A stretch of 64,000 bases of DNA from Penaeicola halotolerans (GTDB lineage: Bacteria > Bacteroidota > Bacteroidia > Cytophagales > Cyclobacteriaceae). The translations under genes and the position numbers were made by a program. The stretch is from positions 558,001 to 622,000 of the forward strand of contig NZ_JAEAGO010000001.1 of assembly GCF_016464625.1 (NCBI RefSeq), given 5' to 3'. The notes below the pieces were generated by a model. That model was not told the DNA's origin. It saw nothing but the letters and a program-made list of their open reading frames with translations, and did not search any database. This document shows positions 17,744 through 26,418 of the stretch, piece by piece. The first letter of the stretch is position 1, and the number at the start of each line of letters is the position of its first letter.

Positions 17744-19708
17744 ATGTTACAAGAAATCATCAAAATCACATTGCCTGATGGTACTGTGAGAGAGTATCCT
17801 AAGGGATCCACTAGCTACGAAATCGCTCTTAGTATCAGCGAGGGTTTAGCGAGAAATGTATTAGCTGCCAAAGTAAATGGAGAAGTATGGGACAGTCTAC
17901 GTCCTATTCATGGTGATGCTACCGTGCAGTTGCTCACTTGGTCGGACAAGGAAGGTAAAGCTACTTTTTGGCATTCATCTGCTCACTTGATGGCTGAAGC
18001 GCTTGAGGCGCTTTATCCAGGAATCAAATTTGGCATCGGTCCATCGATTGATACAGGGTTTTACTATGATGTAGACTTTGGCGATATGGACTTTGATGCT
18101 AGCCAGTTGGAAAAGATCGAGCAGAAGATGCTTGAGCTAGCTCGTCAAAAGAATGAGTTTATCAGAACTGAAGTAAGTAAAGCTGAGGCACTTCGCTACT
18201 TTACAGAAAAAGGGGATGAGTATAAATTAGACCTGATCAAGGACCTCGCTGATGGGACGATCACTTTTTATCAGCAAGGTAACTTTACAGATTTATGCAG
18301 AGGGCCGCATATTCCTAATACAGGCTTTATCAAAGCGGCTAAGATCACTAACGTAGCAGGTGCTTACTGGAGAGGAGATGAGAAAAATAAGCAACTGACA
18401 AGACTCTACGGGGTCAGCTTCATGAAGCAAAAAGAGCTGACAGAATACCTAGAGATGATCGAAGAGGCTAAGAAGCGTGACCACAGAAAACTGGGTAAAG
18501 AGCTTGAGCTATTTGCGTTCTCTGAGAAAGTTGGGATGGGACTTCCTCTTTGGTTGCCAAAGGGTACCATGCTACGTGAGCGTTTGGAGAGTTTCATGCG
18601 TAAGGCACAAGTCAAAGCAGGTTATCAGCCGGTAGTGACGCCACATATTGGTAGCAAGGAACTGTATGTGACTTCTGGCCACTATGAAAAGTATGGTGCA
18701 GATTCTTTCCAGCCGATTCGCACACCAAATGAAGGAGAGGAGTTTTTCCTCAAGCCGATGAACTGTCCACACCACTGTGAGATCTATAAGACTAAGCCAC
18801 GTTCGTACAAGGAGCTTCCTATTCGATTTGCGGAGTTTGGTACAGTATACCGCTATGAGCAAAGTGGAGAGTTGCATGGATTGACTCGTGTGAGAGGTTT
18901 TACGCAAGATGATGCACATATTTTCTGTCGTCCAGATCAGGTGAAGGAGGAGTTTACTAAGGTAATTGACCTTGTACTCTATGTTTTTTCTGCTTTGGGA
19001 TTTGAAGATTACACCGCACAGATTTCACTTAGAGATCCAGAAAACAAAGCTAAATATATTGGTGCTGATGAAGCTTGGGAGAAGGCAGAGACTGCGATCA
19101 TCGAAGCAGCAGCAGAGAAAGGCTTGCGTACTGTCACTGAGTTGGGTGAAGCGGCTTTCTATGGCCCTAAGCTTGACTTCATGGTTAAAGATGCCCTAGG
19201 CAGAAGCTGGCAGTTAGGGACTATTCAGGTCGATTATCAATTGCCTGAGCGCTTCAAACTAGAGTACATAGGCGCAGATAATCAAAAGCATCGTCCAGTG
19301 ATGATCCACCGAGCGCCTTTTGGCTCATTAGAGCGATTTGTAGCGGTATTGATAGAGCATTGCGCGGGTAATTTTCCACTATGGTTGAGCCCAGAGCAGA
19401 TAGCAGTATTACCGATCTCAGAGAAGTTTACTGACTATGCTGAGAAGGTCTACAATCAACTGCAAGAAGCAGATATCAGAGGAAATATCGATCACAGAGA
19501 TGAGAAGATTGGTCGTAAGATCCGAGATGCAGAAGTAAAGAAAATCCCTTTTATGTTGATCGTTGGGGAGAAAGAGATGGAAGAAGGCATGGTTTCTGTG
19601 AGGAAACATGGTGAGGGAGACATCGGGTCTTTCAAGGTGGGAGATTTCATTCGTTATTTTGAAGAAATTATCCAAAAATCATTGTCTGCGACAGACACTG
19701 AGAAATAA
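17744..19708 (+). CDS. thrS: Threonine--tRNA ligase
   Basis: Class II aminoacyl-tRNA synthetase charging tRNA-Thr, 654 aa. Domains in order: N-terminal TGS domain (about 1-65, [19 protein letters not shown]), editing/second additional domain (about 70-230, with [12 protein letters not shown] and [10 protein letters not shown]), the catalytic core (about 245-540, with [12 protein letters not shown] and [12 protein letters not shown]), and the anticodon-binding domain (about 545-640). [13 protein letters not shown] is the class II motif 3 region. It starts the conserved thrS-infC-rpmI-rplT order. A hairpin with a T-run just upstream could provide attenuation. Confidence 0.96.
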   Translation: MLQEIIKITLPDGTVREYPKGSTSYEIALSISEGLARNVLAAKVNGEVWDSLRPIHGDATVQLLTWSDKEGKATFWHSSAHLMAEALEALYPGIKFGIGPSIDTGFYYDVDFGDMDFDASQLEKIEQKMLELARQKNEFIRTEVSKAEALRYFTEKGDEYKLDLIKDLADGTITFYQQGNFTDLCRGPHIPNTGFIKAAKITNVAGAYWRGDEKNKQLTRLYGVSFMKQKELTEYLEMIEEAKKRDHRKLGKELELFAFSEKVGMGLPLWLPKGTMLRERLESFMRKAQVKAGYQPVVTPHIGSKELYVTSGHYEKYGADSFQPIRTPNEGEEFFLKPMNCPHHCEIYKTKPRSYKELPIRFAEFGTVYRYEQSGELHGLTRVRGFTQDDAHIFCRPDQVKEEFTKVIDLVLYVFSALGFEDYTAQISLRDPENKAKYIGADEAWEKAETAIIEAAAEKGLRTVTELGEAAFYGPKLDFMVKDALGRSWQLGTIQVDYQLPERFKLEYIGADNQKHRPVMIHRAPFGSLERFVAVLIEHCAGNFPLWLSPEQIAVLPISEKFTDYAEKVYNQLQEADIRGNIDHRDEKIGRKIRDAEVKKIPFMLIVGEKEMEEGMVSVRKHGEGDIGSFKVGDFIRYFEEIIQKSLSATDTEK

Positions 19709-19719
19709 ATGTTCGTAGG

Positions 19720-19760
19720 TTTCTTTTTATTGAAGAGAAATTTTTCGGATATTTGCAGAC
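19720..19760 (+). promoter_or_regulatory. Candidate promoter for infC-rpmI-rplT
   Basis: TATTTGC at 19750-19756 matches a Bacteroidota -7 element, with a T-rich stretch (TTTCTTTTTATTG, near 19720-19732) at about the -33 position. It would allow the translation-factor and ribosomal-protein genes to be made independently of thrS. Confidence 0.4.
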
Positions 19761-19796
19761 TAATTGTAAAATCAAAGTTAAACGTAAATCAACTAA

Positions 19797-20339
19797 GTGA
19801 GAGGTAGATTCAAGCCGGTCGAAGAACCATACAAGATTAATAACAGAATTAGGGTAAGAGAGGTAAGGCTAGTAGGAGACAATATTCCCGATGGCAACCT
19901 AGTGATAGCCACAGACAAAGCCATCAAAATGGCAGAGGAGCAAGGCTTAGACCTAGTAGAGATCTCTCCTAATGCTAGTCCTCCTGTATGTAAGATAATC
20001 GACTACTCCAAGTTTAAGTACGAGCAAAAGAAGAAGCAGAAGGAGATCAAAGCCAATGCTGCTAAGACTGTACTGAAGGAGATTAGATTTGGTCCTAACA
20101 CAGATGATCACGATTTTGATTTTAAATTGAAGCATGCGATCAATTTCTTGAAGGAAGGTGCAAAAGTGAAAGCTTATGTGCATTTCGTGGGTAGAACAAT
20201 CGTATTTAAGGAAAGAGGAGAGATGTTGTTGTTGAAATTTGCCCAAGCACTAGAAGACTATGGCAAAGTAGAGCAACTACCAAAAATGGAAGGTAAGCGA
20301 ATGCATATCTTCGTAGCTCCTAAAGCAGCTAAGAAATAA
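19797..20339 (+). CDS. infC: Translation initiation factor IF-3
   Basis: IF-3 binds the 30S subunit and checks the start codon. The 180-aa product has the N-terminal domain ([19 protein letters not shown]), linker, and C-terminal domain ([31 protein letters not shown]). The first codon available is GTG at 19797, directly after an in-frame TAA at 19794-19796, so a longer ATG start is impossible. A non-ATG start is in keeping with infC autoregulation in other bacteria (there AUU). A later in-frame ATT (Ile14) would remove too little of the domain to exclude, but the GTG start gives the expected N-terminus. Confidence 0.93.
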   Translation: MRGRFKPVEEPYKINNRIRVREVRLVGDNIPDGNLVIATDKAIKMAEEQGLDLVEISPNASPPVCKIIDYSKFKYEQKKKQKEIKANAAKTVLKEIRFGPNTDDHDFDFKLKHAINFLKEGAKVKAYVHFVGRTIVFKERGEMLLLKFAQALEDYGKVEQLPKMEGKRMHIFVAPKAAKK

Positions 20340-20363
20340 TTCAATTTTAATTAAATAAATAAA

Positions 20364-20558
20364 ATGCCTAAAGTTAAAACCAAATCTGGAGCGAAGAAAA
20401 GGTTTAAATTGACAGGTACTGGCAAAATCAAAAGAAAGCATGCTTTCAAAAGCCACATCCTGACCAAGAAAACCACCAAAGCGAAAAGAGCTTTGACGCA
20501 CATGGGTCTTGTAGACAAGACTGACGAAGGAAGAGTAAAAGATATGTTACGTATCTGA
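20364..20558 (+). CDS. rpmI: 50S ribosomal protein L35
   Basis: A 64-residue, strongly basic protein beginning [30 protein letters not shown], which is the L35 signature (KTKSxAKKRF...TGxGKxKR). It lies 24 bases after infC and 94 bases before rplT in the usual order. The length is typical. Confidence 0.96.
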   Translation: MPKVKTKSGAKKRFKLTGTGKIKRKHAFKSHILTKKTTKAKRALTHMGLVDKTDEGRVKDMLRI

Positions 20559-20652
20559 TCAGTTCCCCTTCTAAAAAAGGTTTATTTAAATGTTTCACCA
20601 GATGCTTGGCTTTAAGAGCAAATGAGCCGCCAAGAATCAAAAAATCAACACT

Positions 20653-20997
20653 ATGCCTAGATCGGTAAATGCAGTTGCTTCAAGAGCAAGAAGAAAGAAA
20701 ATCCTCAAAGCTACGAGAGGTTACTTCGGAAGAGGTAAAAACGTATGGACAGTAGCCAAAAACAAGTATGAAAAAGGTCTTCAGTACGCTTATAGAGATA
20801 GAAAAGCGAAGAAGAGAGATTTCAGAAAAATCTGGATCCAAAGAATCAACGCGGGTGTAAGGCAGTTTGGTTTGTCTTATTCTCAGTTCATGGGTTCTTT
20901 GAAGAAGTCCAACATCGAATTGAACAGAAAGGTATTGGCTGACTTAGCGATGAATCACCCTGAAGCTTTCAAGGCGATCGTAGACAAAGTAAAGTAA
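20653..20997 (+). CDS. rplT: 50S ribosomal protein L20
   Basis: A 114-residue basic, helical ribosomal protein: [37 protein letters not shown] at the start and [21 protein letters not shown] in the middle match L20. It assembles early on 23S rRNA and in other bacteria represses its own operon. The 94-base rpmI-rplT spacer contains an inverted pair (TTGGC ... GCCAAG around 20607-20635) that could form part of such a control site, but I cannot show this. A strong terminator follows. Confidence 0.96.
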   Translation: MPRSVNAVASRARRKKILKATRGYFGRGKNVWTVAKNKYEKGLQYAYRDRKAKKRDFRKIWIQRINAGVRQFGLSYSQFMGSLKKSNIELNRKVLADLAMNHPEAFKAIVDKVK

Positions 20998-21020
20998 GTC
21001 GATCTTATCGATATTTTGAG

Positions 21021-21050
21021 AATCCCAGTCTTTTGACTGGGATTTTTTTA
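21021..21050 (+). terminator. Rho-independent terminator of the rplT transcript
   Basis: AATCCCAGTC (21021-21030) pairs perfectly with GACTGGGATT (21035-21044) around a TTTT loop, and a T-rich tail follows to 21049. It lies 24 bases after the rplT stop codon. Confidence 0.9.
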
Positions 21051-21063
21051 TGCACTATATTTT

Positions 21064-21985
21064 TTAATCTTTTGATTTGAGCTTCTCAAACTGATTGTGA
21101 ATCAATAAAATAAATAATCCGAATAGAAGAGAGGAGAATATCAAAACGGTGTTTACCAAGCCACTTGCTGAAAATGAAAGTCTCAGTAATATGGTAGAGA
21201 TGATAAAGCCTGAGTTTCTGATGACCTTATGGAAACTGTCTGTATAAAAAATGACATCAAGAGTAAAAGCACATCTACGATGATCAGGATATTGAAGAAC
21301 TCCTCAATGAAGATGTTATTGACTTCTACTTCTCCAGAGGATAAGAGTTTCATATCTGAGGACCAACTGAGTGTTCCTATCCAGTCAGTCAGAGAATAAG
21401 CTGCCATGAATACTAGTCCTGGAACTAGCAAAATGGCTAGTAACTTTTTTAGTGTGATGAAAAAATTAAAATTTACTTCTTGCTCAACTGTAAGCTGCGA
21501 TTGAGGGATATTTTTCTTAAATAAGTAAATGATATAAAACAGTAAAAAAGACAGAATGATGTCATAGGTAAACTGGAGATCACCTTTGATATCTAGCCAG
21601 TTAATTGAGAGTTCTAAGTTTGCAAAGTCTTTGAAAGTCTTCTGATGACTATCAGCGTGATGATTTCGTATTGTTTTCTCACATAGGTAGTGACTGACTG
21701 AGGGATATAAAATACCAAGAGGTAAACCTCATAGATCAAAATGAAAGAAAATGGGGTGTAAATAGCTGCTATCGGATTTTGAAAAAACTCCTGTTCAACC
21801 TCCTCACTAAAGTGTATAAAGTCATGATTCACCAAATAGATCAAGGCCAGATGTCCTAAGAAGCCTATGATAGCGAAAACTAGGAATATGCGCTCAATAT
21901 GCTCTTTGGTATGAGCGGAAAGTAGTTTATTGAAAATGCGCTGTATAAGTAAGCTACTTTTCATTAGCGAGTATTTTTGGCTCAT
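21064..21985 (-). pseudogene. Membrane protein gene broken by two single-base shifts
   Basis: Read from ATG 21985, the protein is hydrophobic (helices near residues 30-55 and 75-100) until IRRLSKTLQT and a stop at 21614. Adding one T to the TTT run near 21631-21633 on the minus strand restores RRLFKDFANLELSINWLDIKG and a frame that continues through NFFITLKKLLAILLVPGLVF to about 21250. There a second single-base loss, in a run of six T, cuts the frame again. Adding one T gives FFYTDSFHKVIRNSGF and a frame to TAA at 21064. The restored product is about 306 aa with roughly six helices. I do not recognise the family. Both breaks are in homopolymer runs, so sequencing error is as likely as real decay. 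Confidence 0.7.
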
Positions 21986-22084
21986 TTACAGAGGTTTAGT
22001 ATCGCTAAAGTCTTTGTAAGCTTATATTGTTTGAAGTAAACGCTGATATCTGACTTGGGAAGTGTTGTTAATGAATACTTTAAA

Positions 22085-22113
22085 AAAGGCGCACCTGATG
22101 AAGATGCGCCTTT
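22085..22113 (-). terminator. Terminator of the 83-aa membrane-protein gene
   Basis: AAAGGCGCA (22085-22093) pairs with TGCGCCTTT (22105-22113). On the minus strand the stem is followed by a run of T (from A 22082-22087), 21 bases after the stop codon at 22134. The stem is symmetrical and may also work on the other strand. Confidence 0.75.
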
Positions 22114-22133
22114 CGTATTGATATGACTTTAGG

Positions 22134-22385
22134 TTAATAACTCTGTGAGGATAAGAATGCAGCCCCTATAAACATAAAAAGCAGAATATAAAGACCTATT
22201 CCTATAGCCAGCCAGATGAGACTAGCTTTAGCCCATGTTTCTTTGCTAGGGTGTGCATTTCCTCCAAAGGCCCATACAAACAACATGACGAGATTGACTA
22301 AAGGGACAAAAGTGATCAGCATCGTGACTACCCAGTCACCTACTGTCATTTGATTGTGTTGATTTGTGGTTATTGTGTTTTCCAT
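22134..22385 (-). CDS. Small two-helix membrane protein
   Basis: An 83-residue protein with a short polar N-terminus and two hydrophobic helices (about 18-42 and 52-76) joined by AFGGNAHPSKETWAKAS. The pattern 'NPSKxxWAKA' between two helices recurs in small uncharacterised membrane proteins of Bacteroidota and Firmicutes. It is monocistronic with its own terminator. Function unknown. Confidence 0.65.
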   Translation of the reverse strand: MENTITTNQHNQMTVGDWVVTMLITFVPLVNLVMLFVWAFGGNAHPSKETWAKASLIWLAIGIGLYILLFMFIGAAFLSSQSY

Positions 22386-22551
22386 AAGTTTGTTTGTTTT
22401 GTTACATAATTATAAAAGAAAATTTTTGAAATCAAAAGTATAATGGTTTGAAATGCTTGATAATCATACTGATGTGAAAATAATCATCTAGCTAGATCCA
22501 GCGGTTTAGATCGCTTCGTATATAAGGCGTTAACCTAAAATCATTTATATC

Positions 22552-24075
22552 ATGTCTTATAACAATCTAAAAAACAGCCTTCGTTTAGCAGGATTATTAG
22601 TGCTCTCAGGAGTGATTTTTTCATGCAACGATGATGACACACCAGCACCCGTAGAGATGCCTGGGATGGCACCTGAAGTGGTGATCACTACCCTCACAGA
22701 AGACAATCGAATACTTTGGTACAATGCAGATCAATTAAACAATCCAACTTCCTCAGTAGAAGTAAGTGGCTTAGCTAGTGGTGAAAGCCTTCTAAGTATT
22801 GATTATCGCCCAGCTACGGGACAGCTTTATGCACTTGGGTCCTCCAGCAGAGTATATATCATCAATGAGACTTCAGGAGCAGCTACTGCACTTGGTCAGT
22901 CATCATTTAGCCCTGCTCTAGCTAGTGAAGTAGCTTCATTGGATTTTAATCCTACAGTAGACCGTATCAGAGTCGTAACTGGCAATGGACAAAATCTGAG
23001 ATTGCATCCAGAACTAGGTACTGTAGTAGCTATTGACGGCTCAATCAATGGTGGGATGTCGCCTAGCATAAGAGCGGTAGCTTATACAAATAGCGTGGCT
23101 GGAGCTAGCAGTACGCAGCTCTATGATATAGACTTTAATGCTGATAAAATTTACTTACAAAATCCACCAAATGATGGAGGTTTACAAGAAGTGGGAGACC
23201 TTGGAGTTGATTTTGAAGGAGTTGGAGCATTTGACATCCAATCGGATAATGAAGTTGCCTTGGCAGTAGTGAGAAATGATGTTGATAGCAGACTATACAC
23301 AATCAATTTAGAATCTGGAGCAGCTGAGTGGGTTGGTACTTTTGGTCAGCCAGTGATTAGCTTAGCGATCAAAACTGAACCTGTAGCCTACGCTAGTACA
23401 GCTGACAATCAGTTGCAACGTTTTAATCCTACTACAGCCTCTATGAACCCAATAGCATTTGCAGGTTTGATGGAAGGCGAGACGATTATAGGTCTAGATT
23501 TCAGACCTGTCAATGGTCAATTGTATGCTTTGTCTAGTATGAGCCAGTTATATACTGTCAACACAGCTAATGGACAATTGACTGCCGTTGGAGATGGATT
23601 AACTCCACAGTTAGAAGGGGAGGCATTTGGCTTTGATTTTAACCCTACAGTAGATAGAATCAGGCTGGTCAGCAATACTGGACAAAACCTAAGATTGCAT
23701 CCAGACCTTGGTACAGTAGTCGCTACCGATGGAGATCTCAACCCTGGAACACCAAGTGTCACGGCAGCAGCATATACCAATAGTTTTGCAGGCACAACGA
23801 GTACAGTGCTCTATGTCATTGATTCAGAAAACGACATGCTTTATAGACAAGACCCACCAAATGATGGGGTACTTGTACCCATAGGCGCACTAGGAATCGA
23901 TGTCACTTCAGCCAATGGCTTTGACATAGGGGGGCTTTCAAATGAAGGCTATGGATTATTGACAGTGGGTAATACAACAAGTGTTTATCGCATCAATCTA
24001 AGTACTGGCGCTGCCACCAAGGTAGCAGATTTCCAATTTGCTGCACAAGCAATGGCGCTTGGATTAGGCTTTTAA
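22552..24075 (+). CDS. DUF4394 lipoprotein with two tandem domains
   Basis: A 507-residue exported lipoprotein: the signal peptide ends near Cys25 (LVLSGVIFSC), followed by an acidic, Pro-rich linker. Two DUF4394 units follow (about 45-270 and 280-505). Each contains a near-identical block: DFNPTVDRIRVV...GQNLRLHPELGTVVA...PPNDGG in the first and DFNPTVDRIRLV...GQNLRLHPDLGTVVA...PPNDGV in the second. The repeats also read as beta-propeller-like blades (GQLYAL..). The function is unknown; surface or periplasmic location is inferred from the signal. The repeat is still recognisable at DNA level, pointing to a fairly recent duplication. Confidence 0.85.
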   Translation: MSYNNLKNSLRLAGLLVLSGVIFSCNDDDTPAPVEMPGMAPEVVITTLTEDNRILWYNADQLNNPTSSVEVSGLASGESLLSIDYRPATGQLYALGSSSRVYIINETSGAATALGQSSFSPALASEVASLDFNPTVDRIRVVTGNGQNLRLHPELGTVVAIDGSINGGMSPSIRAVAYTNSVAGASSTQLYDIDFNADKIYLQNPPNDGGLQEVGDLGVDFEGVGAFDIQSDNEVALAVVRNDVDSRLYTINLESGAAEWVGTFGQPVISLAIKTEPVAYASTADNQLQRFNPTTASMNPIAFAGLMEGETIIGLDFRPVNGQLYALSSMSQLYTVNTANGQLTAVGDGLTPQLEGEAFGFDFNPTVDRIRLVSNTGQNLRLHPDLGTVVATDGDLNPGTPSVTAAAYTNSFAGTTSTVLYVIDSENDMLYRQDPPNDGVLVPIGALGIDVTSANGFDIGGLSNEGYGLLTVGNTTSVYRINLSTGAATKVADFQFAAQAMALGLGF

Positions 24076-24094
24076 GCGAACCGTTTGTGGTTAG

Positions 24095-24136
24095 ACGTGG
24101 AGCTTCTCTCTTCGGAGGGGGCTCCTTCGTTTTGTT
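24095..24136 (+). terminator. Probable terminator after the DUF4394 gene
   Basis: ACGTGGAGC (24095-24103) can pair with GCTCCTTCGT (24121-24130) with a small internal loop, and TTTTGTT follows. It lies 20 bases past the stop codon. Confidence 0.5.
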
Positions 24137-24208
24137 GAATATACCTACTTATGGGTATTGTAGAGGCATTTTAGGAGTATTAGCTTGCTGTAGTCCAAAC
24201 GTACGCTT

Positions 24209-24394
24209 ATGAAGATCTACTACATTGATCGCAGACCTGACAAAGAAGGTGTATATCGAATTCATATTCAAGGCTGTCCTGATATTCCACTGGATAGACT
24301 TTTCCTTGGGAGATTTGAGGAAACAGCTGCTGCTATATCAGCTGCTAAAGCTAATCGATCTCAAATAAAATGTTGTGAGACTTGTCATACATAG
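24209..24394 (+). CDS. Small Cys-containing conserved hypothetical protein
   Basis: A 61-residue protein beginning MKIYYIDRRPDKEGVYRIHIQGCPDIP and ending IKCCETCHT. The layout (short Tyr-rich start, 'VHxxGCxxxP', 'LGxF', and a closing Cys cluster CCxxCH) resembles a small hypothetical family I have seen in Bacteroidota. The four clustered Cys/His residues could bind a metal. It lies alone between the DUF4394 gene and the convergent YdeI-like gene. Role unknown. Confidence 0.6.
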   Translation: MKIYYIDRRPDKEGVYRIHIQGCPDIPLDRLFLGRFEETAAAISAAKANRSQIKCCETCHT

Positions 24395-24398
24395 CTTC

Positions 24399-24911
24399 TC
24401 ATAAATTGTTGTAGTATTTGATGAGGGTATTTAGCTGCTTGAAGTCTAGTTTACCTTCCGATTCTTTGAGATGTCGGATGATAGCAAGTGATTTATTGAG
24501 TCTGCTTTGTGAGTTTTTGACTGATGTGACGATATAGATGAGACTCCTTTGCTTACCCATCGTCAATTGTTTGAATATCTTATAAGCCTCTCCCTCTTGA
24601 TCGAATAAGACTTGTAGCTCTTCTGGGACTTCATGCCCATATTCTGAGTGATCTTTTTCTAGTAGAACATTGACTTTATCACCTTCGTAAATATTTAGTT
24701 TCGTCCTTATCTCCTTATTGACAAGAACATACCAATAGTCTGTAGACTTCATCAAGGCAGTTTGATAGTGAGTTTGTTCATTGAGTCGGCAGATGACACG
24801 CTTATTATCTCCTATGATCAAACTCAGGGCTATTTCTTCTGGAATGGGCAAGTGATATTGCCATAGATTGGAGTCAAATTTCTCAAGTATACTTTCGAAA
24901 ATATGCATCAT
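24399..24911 (-). CDS. DUF1905 / YdeI-OmpD-associated family protein
   Basis: A 170-residue protein with an N-terminal DUF1905-like beta-barrel (about 10-85: WYVLVNKEIRTKLNIYEGDKVNVLLEKDHSEYG) and a C-terminal helical YdeI/OmpD-associated segment (about 88-165: EVPEELQVLFDQEGEA, LTMGKQRSLIYIVTSVK, SRLNKSLAIIRHL). Family members are small cytosolic proteins sometimes linked to bacteriocin protection, but the biochemical role is unclear. The start may be Met1 or Met2. Confidence 0.75.
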   Translation of the reverse strand: MMHIFESILEKFDSNLWQYHLPIPEEIALSLIIGDNKRVICRLNEQTHYQTALMKSTDYWYVLVNKEIRTKLNIYEGDKVNVLLEKDHSEYGHEVPEELQVLFDQEGEAYKIFKQLTMGKQRSLIYIVTSVKNSQSRLNKSLAIIRHLKESEGKLDFKQLNTLIKYYNNL

Positions 24912-24932
24912 GACATTTGAAAAATATAAAAA

Positions 24933-24966
24933 ATAAGACTGCCAGTGATGAGCTTGGCAGTCTTAT
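24933..24966 (-). terminator. Terminator of the Lys/Ala/Glu-rich exported protein gene
   Basis: ATAAGACTGCCA (24933-24944) pairs with TGGCAGTCTTAT (24955-24966), a perfect 12-base stem. On the minus strand it is followed by a T-rich run (complement of 24921-24932). It lies 26 bases beyond the stop codon at 24993. Confidence 0.85.
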
Positions 24967-24992
24967 GACATTGATACTTTGATAGCATTGGA

Positions 24993-25634
24993 TTACTGAT
25001 CAGCTTCTGTCTCTTCGACTTTCTTTTTCAGCTCCTCAACTTCCTTCTTATTCTTTTCCACGATTTCTTTCATTTTCTTCACTTTCTCTTCTGCCTGCTT
25101 GATTTTTTCAGATTTAGCAGCTTCTTCTGCGGCTGTGATTTCTCCTTTTTCTTTTTGTTGCTTTACTTTTTCTTTTGCAGCCTGAATTTTCTCCTCATTA
25201 GCTTTCACTTGATCTTCTTGAGCTTTTATTTTAGCTTCTGCCATGGCTCTTTTTTCAGTAGCCATTGCTTTGGCTTCTGCCGCTCTAGCTTGACCAAATT
25301 CCTTACCTGACATCTCACCTTTGTTTTTACCATAAGCATTGCCTTTAGCTTTTACACTATCTGCAGTTGCCTCAGATAGACTGTCCAAGCTTTGATTTGC
25401 TTTTTCTTTCGCTTCATTTTTCTTTGTCTGAGCAGCTTCCTTTTGCTCATTAGCTTTTTCTTTTCCTTTGGTCTGTAAGCTATCAGCAGTTTTTTCTACT
25501 TCATCAGTAGCTTTTTTGCCTTTAGCTTGAGCTTTTTCCATTTTCTCTTTTTGAGGGCCTTTACCTTGACCTTGTGCATAAGCACCAAATGCTGTGATGC
25601 TTAAAGAGAGGGCTAATACGATGATTTTTTTCAT
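24993..25634 (-). CDS. Exported Lys/Glu/Ala-rich coiled-coil protein
   Basis: A 213-residue protein with a signal peptide (about 1-20, ending AYAQ) and then an almost wholly charged, low-complexity region of Lys, Glu, Ala and Gln with heptad-like spacing, predicting a long coiled coil (about 110-210). Repeated elements such as AKGKKATDEVEKTADSLQ and AKEKVKQQKEKGE recall LEA-like or stress-related periplasmic proteins. It follows a small lipoprotein gene 11 bases upstream on the same strand, so both are probably one transcript closed by a strong terminator. No enzymatic function is visible. Confidence 0.7.
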   Translation of the reverse strand: MKKIIVLALSLSITAFGAYAQGQGKGPQKEKMEKAQAKGKKATDEVEKTADSLQTKGKEKANEQKEAAQTKKNEAKEKANQSLDSLSEATADSVKAKGNAYGKNKGEMSGKEFGQARAAEAKAMATEKRAMAEAKIKAQEDQVKANEEKIQAAKEKVKQQKEKGEITAAEEAAKSEKIKQAEEKVKKMKEIVEKNKKEVEELKKKVEETEADQ

Positions 25635-25645
25635 GGTTACAGTAT

Positions 25646-25855
25646 TTAAATGTCGTTTAATAATGAGTCAATATCACTTTGAGTTTGCGACATTTCTGCT
25701 TCAGATGACTCGATGGATTGCTCTAGCTGTTCAGTAGATTGCTCGATGACTTCTATTTGTTCGGGAGTAGCTTCCGCTGACTCTTCTGCTTTTTTCTCAC
25801 CAGTACAAGCAAACATTAACGCAATGACTGGTAGTAGGAGGGCTTTCTTTTTCAT
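25646..25855 (-). CDS. Small acidic lipoprotein
   Basis: A 69-residue protein whose first 17 residues form a lipoprotein signal (ALMFACTG, Cys17). The mature part is Glu/Ser/Gln-rich (EQIEVIEQSTEQLEQSIESSEAEMSQTQSDIDSLL) and helical with heptad spacing, somewhat like a mini Lpp-type coiled coil. It is 11 bases upstream of the Lys/Glu/Ala-rich exported protein gene, and both products are coiled-coil envelope proteins. Function unknown. Confidence 0.6.
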   Translation of the reverse strand: MKKKALLLPVIALMFACTGEKKAEESAEATPEQIEVIEQSTEQLEQSIESSEAEMSQTQSDIDSLLNDI

Positions 25856-25994
25856 TTGTTGAGTTGTTTTGTTAGATTAAGTTGTTGCTATTGAAAGAAT
25901 AAAATTAAAATAAAAAAGTGTGAGTCACAAAGACTTTAGAATTAAGGATGGATCATTATAAAATATGTGATTAAATATTTTGTGAAACCTGTAA

Positions 25995-26264
25995 TTAAGA
26001 TATCTTTTCAATAACTATTCCTCCAAAATAAGCTTCATCTGCGTGGCATGCTATGCCATCTATGTAGCATGTATGACTGTTATAAAGCTCACCTGATTCC
26101 TGATACTTAGCTAAGAATCCCCCGTGATAGTCGAGATTGCTAAACTTTAGGAACTTTCCATTTTGATCGGTAGCTTTGGTAGCACAGGTTGAGCAGACAT
26201 AGTTAGGATAGCGGTTATTTGGCTTGACCGCTGTACGGCAAATGGAGCATGATTGATGAGACAT
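25995..26264 (-). CDS. Zinc-ribbon-like small protein
   Basis: An 89-residue protein with paired Cys motifs near the N-terminus (CSICRTAV at 6-13 and YVCSTCATKA at 22-31), the spacing expected for a zinc ribbon, then a beta-rich tail with LDYHGGFLAKYQ and HTCYIDGIACHADEAYFGGIVIE. I have seen similar small hypothetical proteins but know no function. It is isolated, and its promoter region faces the DUF72 gene. Confidence 0.6.
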   Translation of the reverse strand: MSHQSCSICRTAVKPNNRYPNYVCSTCATKATDQNGKFLKFSNLDYHGGFLAKYQESGELYNSHTCYIDGIACHADEAYFGGIVIEKIS

Positions 26265-26418
26265 ATTTTGATGGTAAGTTTAGTCATTATACCTTTTTTC
26301 AGGCATTTATTCAAGATTTTCAAGCTTTATTAGCTTATTCAAATCTCACTTCATGGTATGTTCAAAAGCCTGATTTTTCCTACTTTAGGAGTGTTAAGAT
26401 AAACTAAAGAAACCCATT

